The notes under the pieces: model-generated | Seen by the model: the letters and a program-made list of their open reading frames with translations, nothing else | The model's database searches: none | What the model was told of the DNA's origin: nothing | Made by a program: the position numbers and the translations under genes | Assembly: GCA_900540735.1 (NCBI GenBank) | Contig: UQHB01000037.1 | Location: forward strand, 1-27,479 | Direction of reading: 5' to 3' | Source of the DNA: an uncultured Megasphaera sp. | Lineage (GTDB): Bacteria; Bacillota; Negativicutes; Veillonellales; Megasphaeraceae | DNA length: 27,479 nucleotides | In this document: positions 1-7,824 of the stretch, piece by piece | Position numbering within the stretch: position 1 is the stretch's first letter | Layout of the letters: each line of letters begins with the position of its first letter

Positions 1-140
1 TATGGATGTGAGGGAATATATACTTCCTTCGCGCAATTTTCATCTGCTGTAAAAACTATATTCATTATTACAATACGGAACGTATTCAACAGAAAACAAA
101 ATGGATGCCACCGGTAACATACCGGTTAGCATCCATCTAA
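1..140 (+). pseudogene. C-terminal fragment of IS3-family OrfB transposase, frame-broken
   Basis: Two reading frames must be joined to give a normal OrfB C-terminus. Frame 1 gives YTSFAQFSSAVK up to about position 54. Frame 3 continues with NYIHYYNTERIQQKTKWMPP and ends at TAA 138-140. The switch falls in a run of five A at 51-55, and one more A would restore a single frame. Left unrepaired, frame 1 stops at 115-117 with an unrelated tail. The family is clear from the YIHYYN.ER.Q signature. The break could be a true inactivating mutation or a homopolymer sequencing error. The right-hand copy carries the identical five-A run. Confidence 0.7.
92..136 (-). terminator. IS-borne rho-independent terminator acting on the antiporter transcript
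   Basis: ATGGATGC (101-108) pairs with GCATCCAT (129-136), and the inner arms 110-116 and 120-126 (ACCGGTA/TACCGGT) pair around an ACA loop. Read on the minus strand, the hairpin is followed by TTTTGTTTT (100-92). It would stop transcripts leaving the antiporter gene and entering the IS from its 3' end. Confidence 0.7.
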
Positions 141-219
141 ACCATCTTATTTAGTTGTTCTTATAGTGTCCAGGATTCTGGGTACACATCATTGTAGGAG
201 TCCTTTTGTATATATTTTT

Positions 220-1680
220 TTACCAGACGTGCAATTTTAAGAGGAAGAACAGAATCGTGTCGATAATGAAGGTTGGAATGAGGATGCCTACAGACCAAGC
301 CATATAACCGAAGAAGCTCGGCATTTTGATGTTATTTTCTTCGGCAATGGATTTGACCATGAAGTTTGGCGCATTACCGATGTACGTATTGGCACCCATG
401 AAGACGGCACCGGTCGAGATGGCTTCGAGCATAATCTGCGAGACTGTACCGACAGTAGTCTGAATGCCTGTGGTTGCGCCAAGGGCACCGGCTGTCTGGA
501 GGAAGACGAGGTATGTCGGTGTGTTGTCCAGGAAGGACGAGAGCGCACCTGTTGCCCAGAACATTTGCCACGGTTCGGTGAGGCCCAATTCTGCGCCATG
601 GGCTTTGAGGATAATCAAGGCCGGAATCATGGTGATGAAGATACCGATGAAGAGTTTTGCTACTTCTTCGATAGGCGCAAAGGTAAATTCATTTAATTCA
701 CGCGTCGATTTCTTTGTCGTCTTCATGGAGAGGTACGCAGCGACGAGGATGATAATGACTTCGGCGAGGGTAGCATAGGGGAAGACGATTTCGTCGTAGA
801 CCGGAATGCCTGCGCCGTCCGCAAAGAAGGCAAATTCATTCGGCAAGACACCGTTGGCAATAACGCCGATGACGATGAGGGCGATGAAAATAATGTTGTG
901 GCCCCCTTCGAGGCGAATGGCTTCTTTTTCTCCTTCTTGTCCGTCGTTAGGGCTGCGGTCTTCAGCGATTTCTTTGTTGTAGAAGTGTTTATCCATCAAG
1001 GCAAAGACCGTAAAGAGAATAGCCATATTGACGAGGAGCATCGGTGCTAAGTAGAAGGTCCACGCAAAGGGCACGCCGCGCTGGAAGCCCATAAAGAGGG
1101 GCGGGTCACCGAGCGGTGTGAGACTGCCGCCAATGTTAGCGACGAGGAAGATGAAGAAGACAATAATGTGGACTTTATGTTTCCGCCACGCATTGGCTTT
1201 AATGACCGGGCGAATCATGAGCATGGCTGCACCGGTTGTGCCAATCCAGCTGGCTAAGAGCGTGCCAATGAGGAGGAGCAAACAGTTGACTTTCGTCGTC
1301 CCAATGAGGGTGCCGCGCAGGACGATGCCGCCGGCGACGACAAAGAGGCCTAAGAGGAGCACAATGAAGGGAATGTAGTCCAGTAAGACAGATTCTAAGA
1401 GTCTAAAGAGTGCTTCTCCCGGGCCGTACGAAACGGCAAAGGGAATGACAAAAACCAATGACCAAGCGATGGCCACGGCGAGCATATTTTTTTCCCACCA
1501 GTGTGGTTTGACAAGGGGCACAATGGCAATGGAGAGCAGCATACCCACAAAGGGGATAATGCTCCACACGGGCAAGGTTGCGCCCACGACTTCATGGGCA
1601 TCGCCGCTAGCAAAGGCCAGGGGCAAACTCATGAAGGAGAGGCAAAGGGTACTGAATAAAGATAAGAATAACTTTTTCAT
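220..1680 (-). CDS. nhaD: NhaD-type Na+/H+ antiporter (ion transporter superfamily)
   Basis: This 486-residue integral membrane protein probably exchanges sodium for protons across the cytoplasmic membrane, serving pH and Na+ homeostasis. It begins with a signal-like hydrophobic segment (MKKLFLSLFSTLCLSFMSLP), followed by about a dozen hydrophobic helices. The motif GGSLTPLGDPPLFMGF and the later SSFLDNTPTYLVF segment are hallmarks of the NhaD/ArsB/citrate-transporter fold. A GTG at 1689 is in frame, but it lies inside the AAGGTGG ribosome site, so ATG 1680 is preferred. The gene is monocistronic here. A 10-bp-arm palindrome overlaps its probable -10 box. Its native terminator seems to have been replaced by the IS. 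NhaD rather than a citrate or arsenite carrier is inferred from the GDPPLF motif and length. Confidence 0.85.
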   Translation of the reverse strand: MKKLFLSLFSTLCLSFMSLPLAFASGDAHEVVGATLPVWSIIPFVGMLLSIAIVPLVKPHWWEKNMLAVAIAWSLVFVIPFAVSYGPGEALFRLLESVLLDYIPFIVLLLGLFVVAGGIVLRGTLIGTTKVNCLLLLIGTLLASWIGTTGAAMLMIRPVIKANAWRKHKVHIIVFFIFLVANIGGSLTPLGDPPLFMGFQRGVPFAWTFYLAPMLLVNMAILFTVFALMDKHFYNKEIAEDRSPNDGQEGEKEAIRLEGGHNIIFIALIVIGVIANGVLPNEFAFFADGAGIPVYDEIVFPYATLAEVIIILVAAYLSMKTTKKSTRELNEFTFAPIEEVAKLFIGIFITMIPALIILKAHGAELGLTEPWQMFWATGALSSFLDNTPTYLVFLQTAGALGATTGIQTTVGTVSQIMLEAISTGAVFMGANTYIGNAPNFMVKSIAEENNIKMPSFFGYMAWSVGILIPTFIIDTILFFLLKLHVW

Positions 1681-1716
1681 ATGTACCACCTTTCTTAATT
1701 AAATTTTTAAATATAC

Positions 1717-1739
1717 TTATTATACCATAGGTATAATAA
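1717..1739. promoter_or_regulatory. Perfect palindrome overlapping divergent -10 elements (operator-like)
   Basis: Arms TTATTATACC (1717-1726) and GGTATAATAA (1730-1739) are perfectly complementary around ATA. Each arm contains a TATAAT on one strand: 1724-1719 on minus, placed to serve the antiporter gene, and 1732-1737 on plus, toward the stress-protein gene. A dimeric regulator or symmetrical promoter is plausible. The corresponding -35 boxes are weak. Confidence 0.45.
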
Positions 1740-1902
1740 AAATATATATGTAATTTTGAAAAATATGTCGCACCTTACACGATAGACCGCAAAAATTTTT
1801 TACAGAATTTTAGAAAGAAAAAGAAGGAATTCTACTTTAATGTAGAGAATAATATATAAAGAAAACAGATTGGGAAAGCACCACATGCTAGGAGGGATTC
1901 AT

Positions 1903-2349
1903 ATGAAAAAATATAATAATATTATCGTCCCAACCGACGGCTCGGATAACTCGAAACGGGCACTGGAACACGCTATTGTTATTGCCTCGTCGTTAGGCGC
2001 AACAATTACGCTTGTCTATGTAGCAAATATCGTTTCTGTTATTTCTAACTTTGACCAGATTCCCAATGCCAGCGGCTACGTCACGGAACAGGTAGCTCTC
2101 GACATGGAAGAAGAAGGCAAAGGGGTCTTAAATGAATTTGCTAAACAGATTCCGCAGAATCTCGAAGTCAAGAGCGTCTTTGAAGTGGGCTCGCCGGGAC
2201 CGGCTGTCCTTTCGGTCGCTAAAAAATACAATGCTGACCTAATCGTCATGGGCAGCCGCGGCCTTGGGCCATTGAAAGGCTTATTCATGGGCAGCGTCAG
2301 CAGTTATGTTGTCAGCCATTCTGTATGCCCGGTCTTGATCGTTAAATAG
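1903..2349 (+). CDS. Universal stress protein, UspA family
   Basis: This 148-residue cytoplasmic protein has the Usp alpha/beta fold. It starts with the usual beta strand NIIVPTDGSDNSKRALEHA. It ends with the ATP-binding signature G-2x-G-9x-GS (GSRGLGPLKGLFMGS), followed by VSHSVCPVLIVK, so it should be an ATP-binding Usp. The ORF extends upstream to 1870, but an AGGAGGG ribosome site six bases before ATG 1903 fixes the start. The gene stands alone, divergent from the antiporter and followed by a strong terminator. Usp proteins modulate survival under starvation and other stress. The specific role here cannot be told from sequence. Confidence 0.92.
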   Translation: MKKYNNIIVPTDGSDNSKRALEHAIVIASSLGATITLVYVANIVSVISNFDQIPNASGYVTEQVALDMEEEGKGVLNEFAKQIPQNLEVKSVFEVGSPGPAVLSVAKKYNADLIVMGSRGLGPLKGLFMGSVSSYVVSHSVCPVLIVK

Positions 2350-2369
2350 TACGGTTTTAAAATTTACGA

Positions 2370-2411
2370 GAAGCTTTATCCTATAAAATTAGGATAAAGC
2401 TTCTTTTTATT
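2370..2411 (+). terminator. Rho-independent terminator after the Usp gene
   Basis: A perfect 13-bp stem, GAAGCTTTATCCT (2370-2382) with AGGATAAAGCTTC (2391-2403), has an 8-nt loop and is followed by TTTTTATT. Confidence 0.9.
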
Positions 2412-2476
2412 ATATGGGAATTGCTATTTTTGTGATATACTGAATATACGTTAGTGTATGGTGGAGTCCGTGCGCT

Positions 2477-4237
2477 ATGACTAAAGACATTATTGCCCGG
2501 GAGGCACAACGCATGAACATGAATCACAAAGCATGGCTTGAAGAACAAGTCCATGACTGGGTAGAGAAAGGTTGGATTACGGTGGAAGCCCAGGAACATA
2601 TACGAAAATCGTATGAACAAACGGAACATCCCAAACTGCGTCCGACGACGCCAATTTATGGGATGGCTGCTATTATTGGTTGTTCGCTCTTAGGAATTGC
2701 TCTCATTTGGGTCGGTGCCCATATGTGGTATCATTTTTCCGTGACTGCACGGATGGCCATTGCCGTCGTTATTTTGCTTTTATCTCAGCTCGGCGTAGGC
2801 GCAGCGATGCTCCAAGATAAAGAAGGGAGCCTCATTGCCGAAGGCATGGGACTTATTCATTGCCTGGCTGTCTTTGTTTCTGTGGGTATGGCAGAGCAGA
2901 CCTTTTATATTGGCTGGAATACGTCGGCCTACGTCGCCTTGTGCGCAGTCCTTTGTTTACCGGCCATGTATTTACTGCGTTCTATTGGCTGTACTATTGT
3001 CTATGCCTTGGCGGTGCTAGCCTGGGCTGTGACCGATGGCCCTGTGTATGCGCTGGGCGGTGCAGCCTTTATGTGGGTCCTCATCGTCTTAGCTGTACCC
3101 TTTTATAATGTATTAGTACGGCAAAAAGATGAAAAACGCTTGTCTATTTTCTCATGGGTCATGACCGTAACGGTCTTCTTGGCCTTTACGCTGGCCGCTC
3201 TCGACGAAGCATATATTCCGTTCTTACTCTTATCGGCCTTAGCTGTGACGGTCTTACTTACAGGCTATACGATTGATATTCATAAGGCGTGGGGCTTGCC
3301 CTTCCGCTGGCTCGGACGGTTAGCTGCGGCCATTTCCCTCCTCATTTCGTGTCTCCCTGCATCGTGGCGGGCCATTGCGGACATTGAAGGGTTCCATTGG
3401 TCGACGACGGCCTTGACGGTCATCTTGTGCGTCGCCAGTGTGGCACTTCTGGCAAAAGGCGTGAAGAAACGCCTGTGGGGGCCTGTGGTTTACACGATTA
3501 TTCCCTTCCTCATTGGCCTCGAAACGATTGTCGTCCGCAACGGTGTCTATTCGTCAGTTCCTCTGATTTTGTCGACTATTTACATGTTGGCTCTGGGCTT
3601 TTATGAACTCGGCCAAGGTGTGCGCGATGCCAAACATAGTATGCATTTGAAATTTGGTGTCCTCGTGTTAATCAGCTTAGTCGTGGCCTTCCTCTTTGGT
3701 AACAGCGTCTCTGCGCTTGCGCCGCTTGTGGCCATTGTCGTCGTCGTCCTCGTTATGATTCAAGTACGGCGGACGAAACAGTCCCGTCATGCTGCAGCCT
3801 TACGGGTAGCCCGGCGGAGCCGTATGAAACACCAGCATGCCACCGTCCACGACGACGAACCAGTCGTCACGACCAGTGCCCCTGTCGACCCGGATGCAGC
3901 AGAAGATACGATTCCTGAATGGATGAAAGACATTCATATTCCGGCACCGAAGAAGAACGAAGAAGATATGCCGTCGCACCATCAAGATACGGTCGTGGCC
4001 AAAGAAGAACCAAAGTCTCCCTTTGTGGCACCGGTCTTCCATGAACCGGCCGACATCCCTGTGGCTGACGTGCACATGCCGGCTGAACCGGTCCATGCAG
4101 AACCGCCTGCACCAGCACCGGTACCAACCGAACCGGTACGGCACGGCTCGCCGTGGCAAAGCACCCCCAAAGCTGCACCTAAACGGGAAAAACACTTTTC
4201 TAAGTCCCCATGGGCGACGAAAGGAGATGGCCGCTAA
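2477..4237 (+). CDS. DUF2157 polytopic membrane protein with long acidic/proline-rich tail
   Basis: The protein has 586 residues. Residues about 15-55 (KAWLEEQVHDWVEKGWIT...) match the short N-terminal cytoplasmic segment of DUF2157 proteins. Roughly 12-14 hydrophobic helices follow between residues 60 and 430. The rest (about 431-586) is a soluble, low-complexity tail rich in Pro, Glu, His and Ala, unusually long for the family as I know it. ATG 2477 has GGTGGAG ten bases upstream. ATG 2513, with CGGGAGG eight bases upstream, is an equally good alternative start. The next gene overlaps its stop codon by one base, so the genes are translationally coupled. DUF2157 function is unknown. Pairing with a GDYXXLXY protein is a recurrent arrangement for this family. 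Confidence 0.75.
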   Translation: MTKDIIAREAQRMNMNHKAWLEEQVHDWVEKGWITVEAQEHIRKSYEQTEHPKLRPTTPIYGMAAIIGCSLLGIALIWVGAHMWYHFSVTARMAIAVVILLLSQLGVGAAMLQDKEGSLIAEGMGLIHCLAVFVSVGMAEQTFYIGWNTSAYVALCAVLCLPAMYLLRSIGCTIVYALAVLAWAVTDGPVYALGGAAFMWVLIVLAVPFYNVLVRQKDEKRLSIFSWVMTVTVFLAFTLAALDEAYIPFLLLSALAVTVLLTGYTIDIHKAWGLPFRWLGRLAAAISLLISCLPASWRAIADIEGFHWSTTALTVILCVASVALLAKGVKKRLWGPVVYTIIPFLIGLETIVVRNGVYSSVPLILSTIYMLALGFYELGQGVRDAKHSMHLKFGVLVLISLVVAFLFGNSVSALAPLVAIVVVVLVMIQVRRTKQSRHAAALRVARRSRMKHQHATVHDDEPVVTTSAPVDPDAAEDTIPEWMKDIHIPAPKKNEEDMPSHHQDTVVAKEEPKSPFVAPVFHEPADIPVADVHMPAEPVHAEPPAPAPVPTEPVRHGSPWQSTPKAAPKREKHFSKSPWATKGDGR

Positions 4238-4899
4238 TGAAACGATTCCTTCCATCCTTGACCGTAGGGTCTGCAGGTAATCACAAATGGCTCTTCTTTC
4301 TTTTAGTCGTCGTCATCCAGTTCGGTGTCCTCGGCTATATTGGCTGGCGCTGGCATAACATTGGCGTTGACGGCATCCCATACCAGTGGAACGCCGTACT
4401 CCGTCTCGAGCCGTCAGCCTTTGGGACGGACTACATCCGCGTCGTCTTCCCGGAAGATACGACCCAGTGGCTAGATGATACGCCCCCTGCTGTAGGCCAG
4501 CCTGTGTACGTCCAAATCTCGCGCGACGACAAAGGGCTCATGCAGATTGAAGGGGCTTCGGCAGACAAGCCGGGATACGGCAAAGATTATATGAATGCTA
4601 CCGTCGTAGCGTACGATGTCGGGTCTATCCAGTTTAAAGTGGCCTTTGACTGCTACCGCATTGCACCGGAATTAACGGACGGTATTTATGATATTACGAA
4701 TGATGACAGCGTCATTGCCAGCATTCGGATGAAGAAAGGCGACGGTATTATTGAAGGCATCTTCGTCAATGGTATCCCCCTGGAAGCATGTAGCAATGCT
4801 GCCGCCATCGAAGCATCTCGCCAGCAGTCCCATGCTTCCAGTCTCCTCGATACGAAACGCATCGTCCAGCCGACGATGGTGCCGCCTAAGGAAGAGTAG
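4237..4899 (+). CDS. GDYXXLXY-family-like membrane-anchored protein
   Basis: The protein has 220 residues with one N-terminal membrane helix (WLFFLLVVVIQFGVLGYIGW) and an extracytoplasmic domain. The segment FGTDYIRVVFP corresponds in place and shape to the GDYxxLxY signature, but it is degenerate (TDYIRVVF). The later SIRMKKGDGIIEGIFVNG resembles the family's C-terminal beta hairpin. An in-frame ATG at 4210 is rejected: AAGGAG at 4221-4226 sits ten bases before ATG 4237, which overlaps the upstream TAA. The DUF2157 neighbour supports the assignment. Function is unknown, and a role in an envelope complex with its neighbours is inference. Confidence 0.6.
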   Translation: MKRFLPSLTVGSAGNHKWLFFLLVVVIQFGVLGYIGWRWHNIGVDGIPYQWNAVLRLEPSAFGTDYIRVVFPEDTTQWLDDTPPAVGQPVYVQISRDDKGLMQIEGASADKPGYGKDYMNATVVAYDVGSIQFKVAFDCYRIAPELTDGIYDITNDDSVIASIRMKKGDGIIEGIFVNGIPLEACSNAAAIEASRQQSHASSLLDTKRIVQPTMVPPKEE

Positions 4900-4916
4900 C
4901 AGAAAGTGAGGATATC

Positions 4917-6263
4917 ATGAGAATATACGTGAAAGTCGTCCTGACCGTCGTCTTGATGGCAGCGTTCATGCTGTTGTCGGGCTTCCGCGCCCAAACGATT
5001 ATCCATGACGATGGCAGTGAAACGCAAGATGTCTTGAAAGTATCGGATACAGCAGAAGGGCAAAAAGCCCTCCGTACAGACGCTGATGATTTCCAAAAAC
5101 GGAACTATACCATTATGGATTATAACAATAATAATGGCACTGGCTTCCGCGCTATGAAGACCATCACCAAAGACGGGGCCAGCAAGAGCTCTGTCGATAG
5201 AATTGTCCATAAGACCCATGACGGCCTGATTTGCTCGACTTATTATATTGATTTTAAATACGATGCAGACAGCTTGCAAAACCTCCGCCTCGGCATGGCT
5301 ATGCCTGAAAACGGGGCAGACCTGGAATACATCATTTCTTTCCCGGCTGGGACGAACGTCCAAAGCAACAGCACCAAGGCCGACGACCAAGGCAGTACGT
5401 ACATGTGGAGCCTGAGTAACAGCAACCCGACGGAAATCAAGCTCCAAGCGACAGTATGGCATAAATTATTCATTTACATTGCCTTGTTCCTCATCGTAGC
5501 CTTACTGCTTATCGTCGTCTTTATGGAACACCGCCGCAAGAACGTCATCAGCTGGAAACGGGCCGCCCATATGCGCAAGATTGAAATGACCTTGCTTTGC
5601 ATTCCTATCCTCATCTTAGGCTACATGGGCTATGAATACTACGTCGGTACGCATGTTACGGACGCAGCCCTCGAACAAGTGCAGGAACAGCAGCAAGAAG
5701 AACTTCTCGAAAGTCGGGAAGAAGATAAACGCCTCCAAGACGCAAGTTCCCAGAAAAAACGGCTTGGCGAAATGGCAGCATCCAAGATTCGCAACGAAAC
5801 GAGCCAGATTTCCAATGAACTGCGCACCCTCAATAGAAGCTACTTAGACGGTGAAATCAGCCAGGGGACAGCTCGGTCTGAAGCACGGCGGTTAGCATCG
5901 CAGGCTCAGCAACTCATGAATAGCGGCAACGATTTATCCCAGGCCGACCGTGATGTCCTCCAGCAGCTCGTAGATCGTCTCATTGAAGAAGCAGACTCTA
6001 TCGGTAGCGGCCCGACCATTTCGCGCGGCACAAGCGACCAGAGCGCGTCAGCAGAACAGCAAAAAGCCGACCAAATGGCAGCAGATGAAGTAAAAGCCGA
6101 AGAACGGGAAGCCGAACGAGAAGCACAGCAAGCCGAACGGGAAGCAGAAGCTGCTACGGATAATAGTGCAGAAGCAGCAAGTTCCGATTCGTCTGCAAAA
6201 TCTTCGAAAAGCGAAAGCAATAGCAGCACCAAAAGTAACGGTAAAATGCAAAATAATTTCTAA
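4917..6263 (+). CDS. Membrane protein with LppM-like ectodomain and C-terminal coiled coil
   Basis: The protein has 448 residues. Residues 1-24 look like a lipoprotein signal, ending in FMLLSGF where LLSGC would be expected. Residues about 25-180 form an extracytoplasmic beta-rich domain whose end (FPAGTNVQSNSTKADDQ...YMWSL) recalls LppM/DUF3153 proteins. Membrane helices follow near 181-202 and 223-243, separated by a basic loop (HRRKNVISWKR). Residues 255-350 are charged and heptad-like, probably coiled coil. The last 80 residues are Ala/Glu then Ser-rich low complexity. The gene lies 17 nt after the GDYXXLXY-like gene, with AGTGAGG before the ATG, and is last in the cluster. The LppM link is by pattern only. 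No function is known to me. Confidence 0.6.
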   Translation: MRIYVKVVLTVVLMAAFMLLSGFRAQTIIHDDGSETQDVLKVSDTAEGQKALRTDADDFQKRNYTIMDYNNNNGTGFRAMKTITKDGASKSSVDRIVHKTHDGLICSTYYIDFKYDADSLQNLRLGMAMPENGADLEYIISFPAGTNVQSNSTKADDQGSTYMWSLSNSNPTEIKLQATVWHKLFIYIALFLIVALLLIVVFMEHRRKNVISWKRAAHMRKIEMTLLCIPILILGYMGYEYYVGTHVTDAALEQVQEQQQEELLESREEDKRLQDASSQKKRLGEMAASKIRNETSQISNELRTLNRSYLDGEISQGTARSEARRLASQAQQLMNSGNDLSQADRDVLQQLVDRLIEEADSIGSGPTISRGTSDQSASAEQQKADQMAADEVKAEEREAEREAQQAEREAEAATDNSAEAASSDSSAKSSKSESNSSTKSNGKMQNNF

Positions 6264-6369
6264 AAAATATATTTTATTAATTGGCAAAACATGATACAAT
6301 AAAAAGGTAAGCGTGTGGAAATAATCGCATAATCAATTTTGTACCAATTTAAGGAGGTCTATACATACC

Positions 6370-7611
6370 ATGTTGCATTGTGTAGAAGAAGTAAAAAATG
6401 GTGTATATTGGATTGGATGTAACGATTTCAGAACAGAATTGTTCGAACGTATCTTCCCGATTCCTGAAGGTGTATCGTACAACTCGTATTTCATTGACGA
6501 TGAAAAAACTTGCATTCTCGATACAGTAGATAAATCTTGCCGTGACGAATTCGTCGACGACGTACAATACTTATTAAAAGGCCGTAAACTCGATTACTTA
6601 ATCGTTAACCATATGGAACCGGACCATTGCGGCTGCATCGGCGCATTGCTCGAACTCCATCCGGAAACAAAACTCGTCGGCCAGGCTCAGACGATTAAAT
6701 TCTTCGAACAGTTCTACCGTCGTCCGCTCCCTCATAACTACCACATCGTTAAAGAAGGGGACCAGCTCGAATTAGGTAAACACGTATTGCAGTTCATCAA
6801 AGCTCCGATGGTTCACTGGCCGGAAGTTATGATGACCTACGACATTACGGATAAAATCCTCTTCTGCGCTGACGCATTTGGTTCCTTCGGCGTTTGCGGC
6901 AACGTCTACGCTGACCAAGTAGACTACGAAACAGAATACCTCGATTCTGCTCGCCGTTACTATGTCAACATTGTTGGTAAATTTGGCCCGCAAGTTATGA
7001 ACGTCCTCAAAAAAGCAGCCGGCATTCCTATTGAAATGCTCTGCCCGATTCACGGAGTTATTTTCCGTACACCGGAAACGATTTCTTATATTCTCGATAA
7101 ATACTTACACTGGGCACAGTACGTTCCGGAACAGAACGGTGTCCTCGTTGCGTTCGCTTCCATTTATGGTAACACTGAACGGGCTATCGACATCCTTGCT
7201 CATAAATTAAGCGCATTAGGTGTGCACAACGTCAAATTGTTTGACCTTGCTAAACATCATCCGTCTTACTTCACGGCGCAGGCTTGGAAATACAGCCACA
7301 TGATTCTTGCTGCCCCGACATACAACCTCAACCTCTTCTTACCGGTTGACGCAGCACTTCATGATTTGTCGACGCTCCTCTACAAGAACCGCAAGATTGC
7401 TATCCTCGGCAACCATAGCTGGTCTTCTGTTGCTGTAAAAGAAATGCAGAACTACGTACAGAACGTCTTCAAAGGCTGCGAACTCTTAGAAGAACCGCTT
7501 GATATTACGTCTTCTATCGCTGAAAACGAAGATGAACATTTAACACGGATTGCTGAAGCTGTTGCAAAGAGCATCAAAGAATCTCCGGATCCTGCTACAT
7601 TGATTAAATAA
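6370..7611 (+). CDS. fprA: Flavodiiron protein (A-type flavoprotein, O2/NO reductase)
   Basis: This 413-residue cytoplasmic enzyme has an N-terminal metallo-beta-lactamase-like domain (about 1-250) and a C-terminal flavodoxin domain (about 255-400). All six di-iron ligands are visible: H81, E83, D85 (motif HMEPDH), H149 (MVHWP), D168 (CADAFG) and H228 (CPIHG). The FMN phosphate loop is SIYGNTE. Family members reduce O2 to water or NO to N2O with electrons from rubredoxin or a similar donor, protecting strict anaerobes. No rubredoxin gene is adjacent. An AAGGAGG ribosome site lies upstream and a strong terminator downstream, so the gene is monocistronic. The even, biased codon use suggests high expression. 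Whether O2 or NO is the main substrate cannot be decided here. Confidence 0.93.
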   Translation: MLHCVEEVKNGVYWIGCNDFRTELFERIFPIPEGVSYNSYFIDDEKTCILDTVDKSCRDEFVDDVQYLLKGRKLDYLIVNHMEPDHCGCIGALLELHPETKLVGQAQTIKFFEQFYRRPLPHNYHIVKEGDQLELGKHVLQFIKAPMVHWPEVMMTYDITDKILFCADAFGSFGVCGNVYADQVDYETEYLDSARRYYVNIVGKFGPQVMNVLKKAAGIPIEMLCPIHGVIFRTPETISYILDKYLHWAQYVPEQNGVLVAFASIYGNTERAIDILAHKLSALGVHNVKLFDLAKHHPSYFTAQAWKYSHMILAAPTYNLNLFLPVDAALHDLSTLLYKNRKIAILGNHSWSSVAVKEMQNYVQNVFKGCELLEEPLDITSSIAENEDEHLTRIAEAVAKSIKESPDPATLIK

Positions 7612-7630
7612 GTTTCCCATTCTGGGATTG

Positions 7631-7666
7631 ACAGGCTAGTCACTTGATGACTGGCCTGTTTTTTTT
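7631..7666 (+). terminator. Rho-independent terminator after the flavodiiron gene
   Basis: ACAGGC-T-AGTCA pairs with TGACT-G-GCCTGT (7631-7659, one central mismatch), followed by an eight-base T run. Confidence 0.9.
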
Positions 7667-7678
7667 GCGCCATCCTTT

Positions 7679-7764
7679 CCCTAAGGCCGGGATTTAGCAA
7701 TACGGCTCGGGAAAGAAATGTGCTCCCTCTCGATGGTGCGTATTGTTAGGGAATAACGCGTTAT
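7679..7764. repeat. Palindrome-rich intergenic segment
   Basis: The right arm CGTATTGTTAGGG (7739-7751) is complementary to CCCTAA (7679-7684) plus CAATACG (7698-7704). The left arm is interrupted by 13 extra bases. Immediately after it lies a perfect 12-bp palindrome, ATAACGCGTTAT (7753-7764). There is no ORF and no clear promoter. It could be a decayed mobile repeat or a protein-binding site. Confidence 0.5.
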
Positions 7765-7824
7765 GTAACGGTGGAAATAAAAGAAAGGAGAGAAGAGAAT
7801 GGGTTTGGATGAAAGTTTTTTTGC

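Larger units (their letters stand above)
1..191 (+). mobile_element. 3' end of an IS3-family (IS150-like) insertion sequence, left copy
   Basis: The terminus reads, outward to inward, TGATGTGTACCC...CCTGGACA, which fits the TG...TGTACCC...TGGACA terminal repeat of the IS150 group of IS3 elements. Just inside it is the C-terminal coding end of an OrfB transposase reading left to right (residues NYIHYYNTERIQ, typical of the end of the IS3 DDE domain). The copy is cut by the window edge, so the rest of the transposase is not visible. An inverted copy of the same end closes the window at 27289-27479. The IS boundary lies 28 nt past the stop codon of the antiporter gene. A 3-bp target duplication cannot be tested because the far end is missing. 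Confidence 0.85.
1..193. repeat. Left arm of a 193-bp inverted repeat bounding the window
   Basis: Positions 1-193 are the reverse complement of 27287-27479, with mismatches only at 159, 160 and 164. The first 158 bp are identical. The repeat corresponds to the IS3-family end plus two flanking bases that match by chance or belong to the IS. Confidence 0.95.

Noticed and set aside
4686..5462. 258-codon open frame on the minus strand across the membrane cluster
   Set aside because: It lies antisense to two genes with signal or membrane segments and good ribosome sites, and shows no recognisable domain. It is a shadow of their codon pattern.
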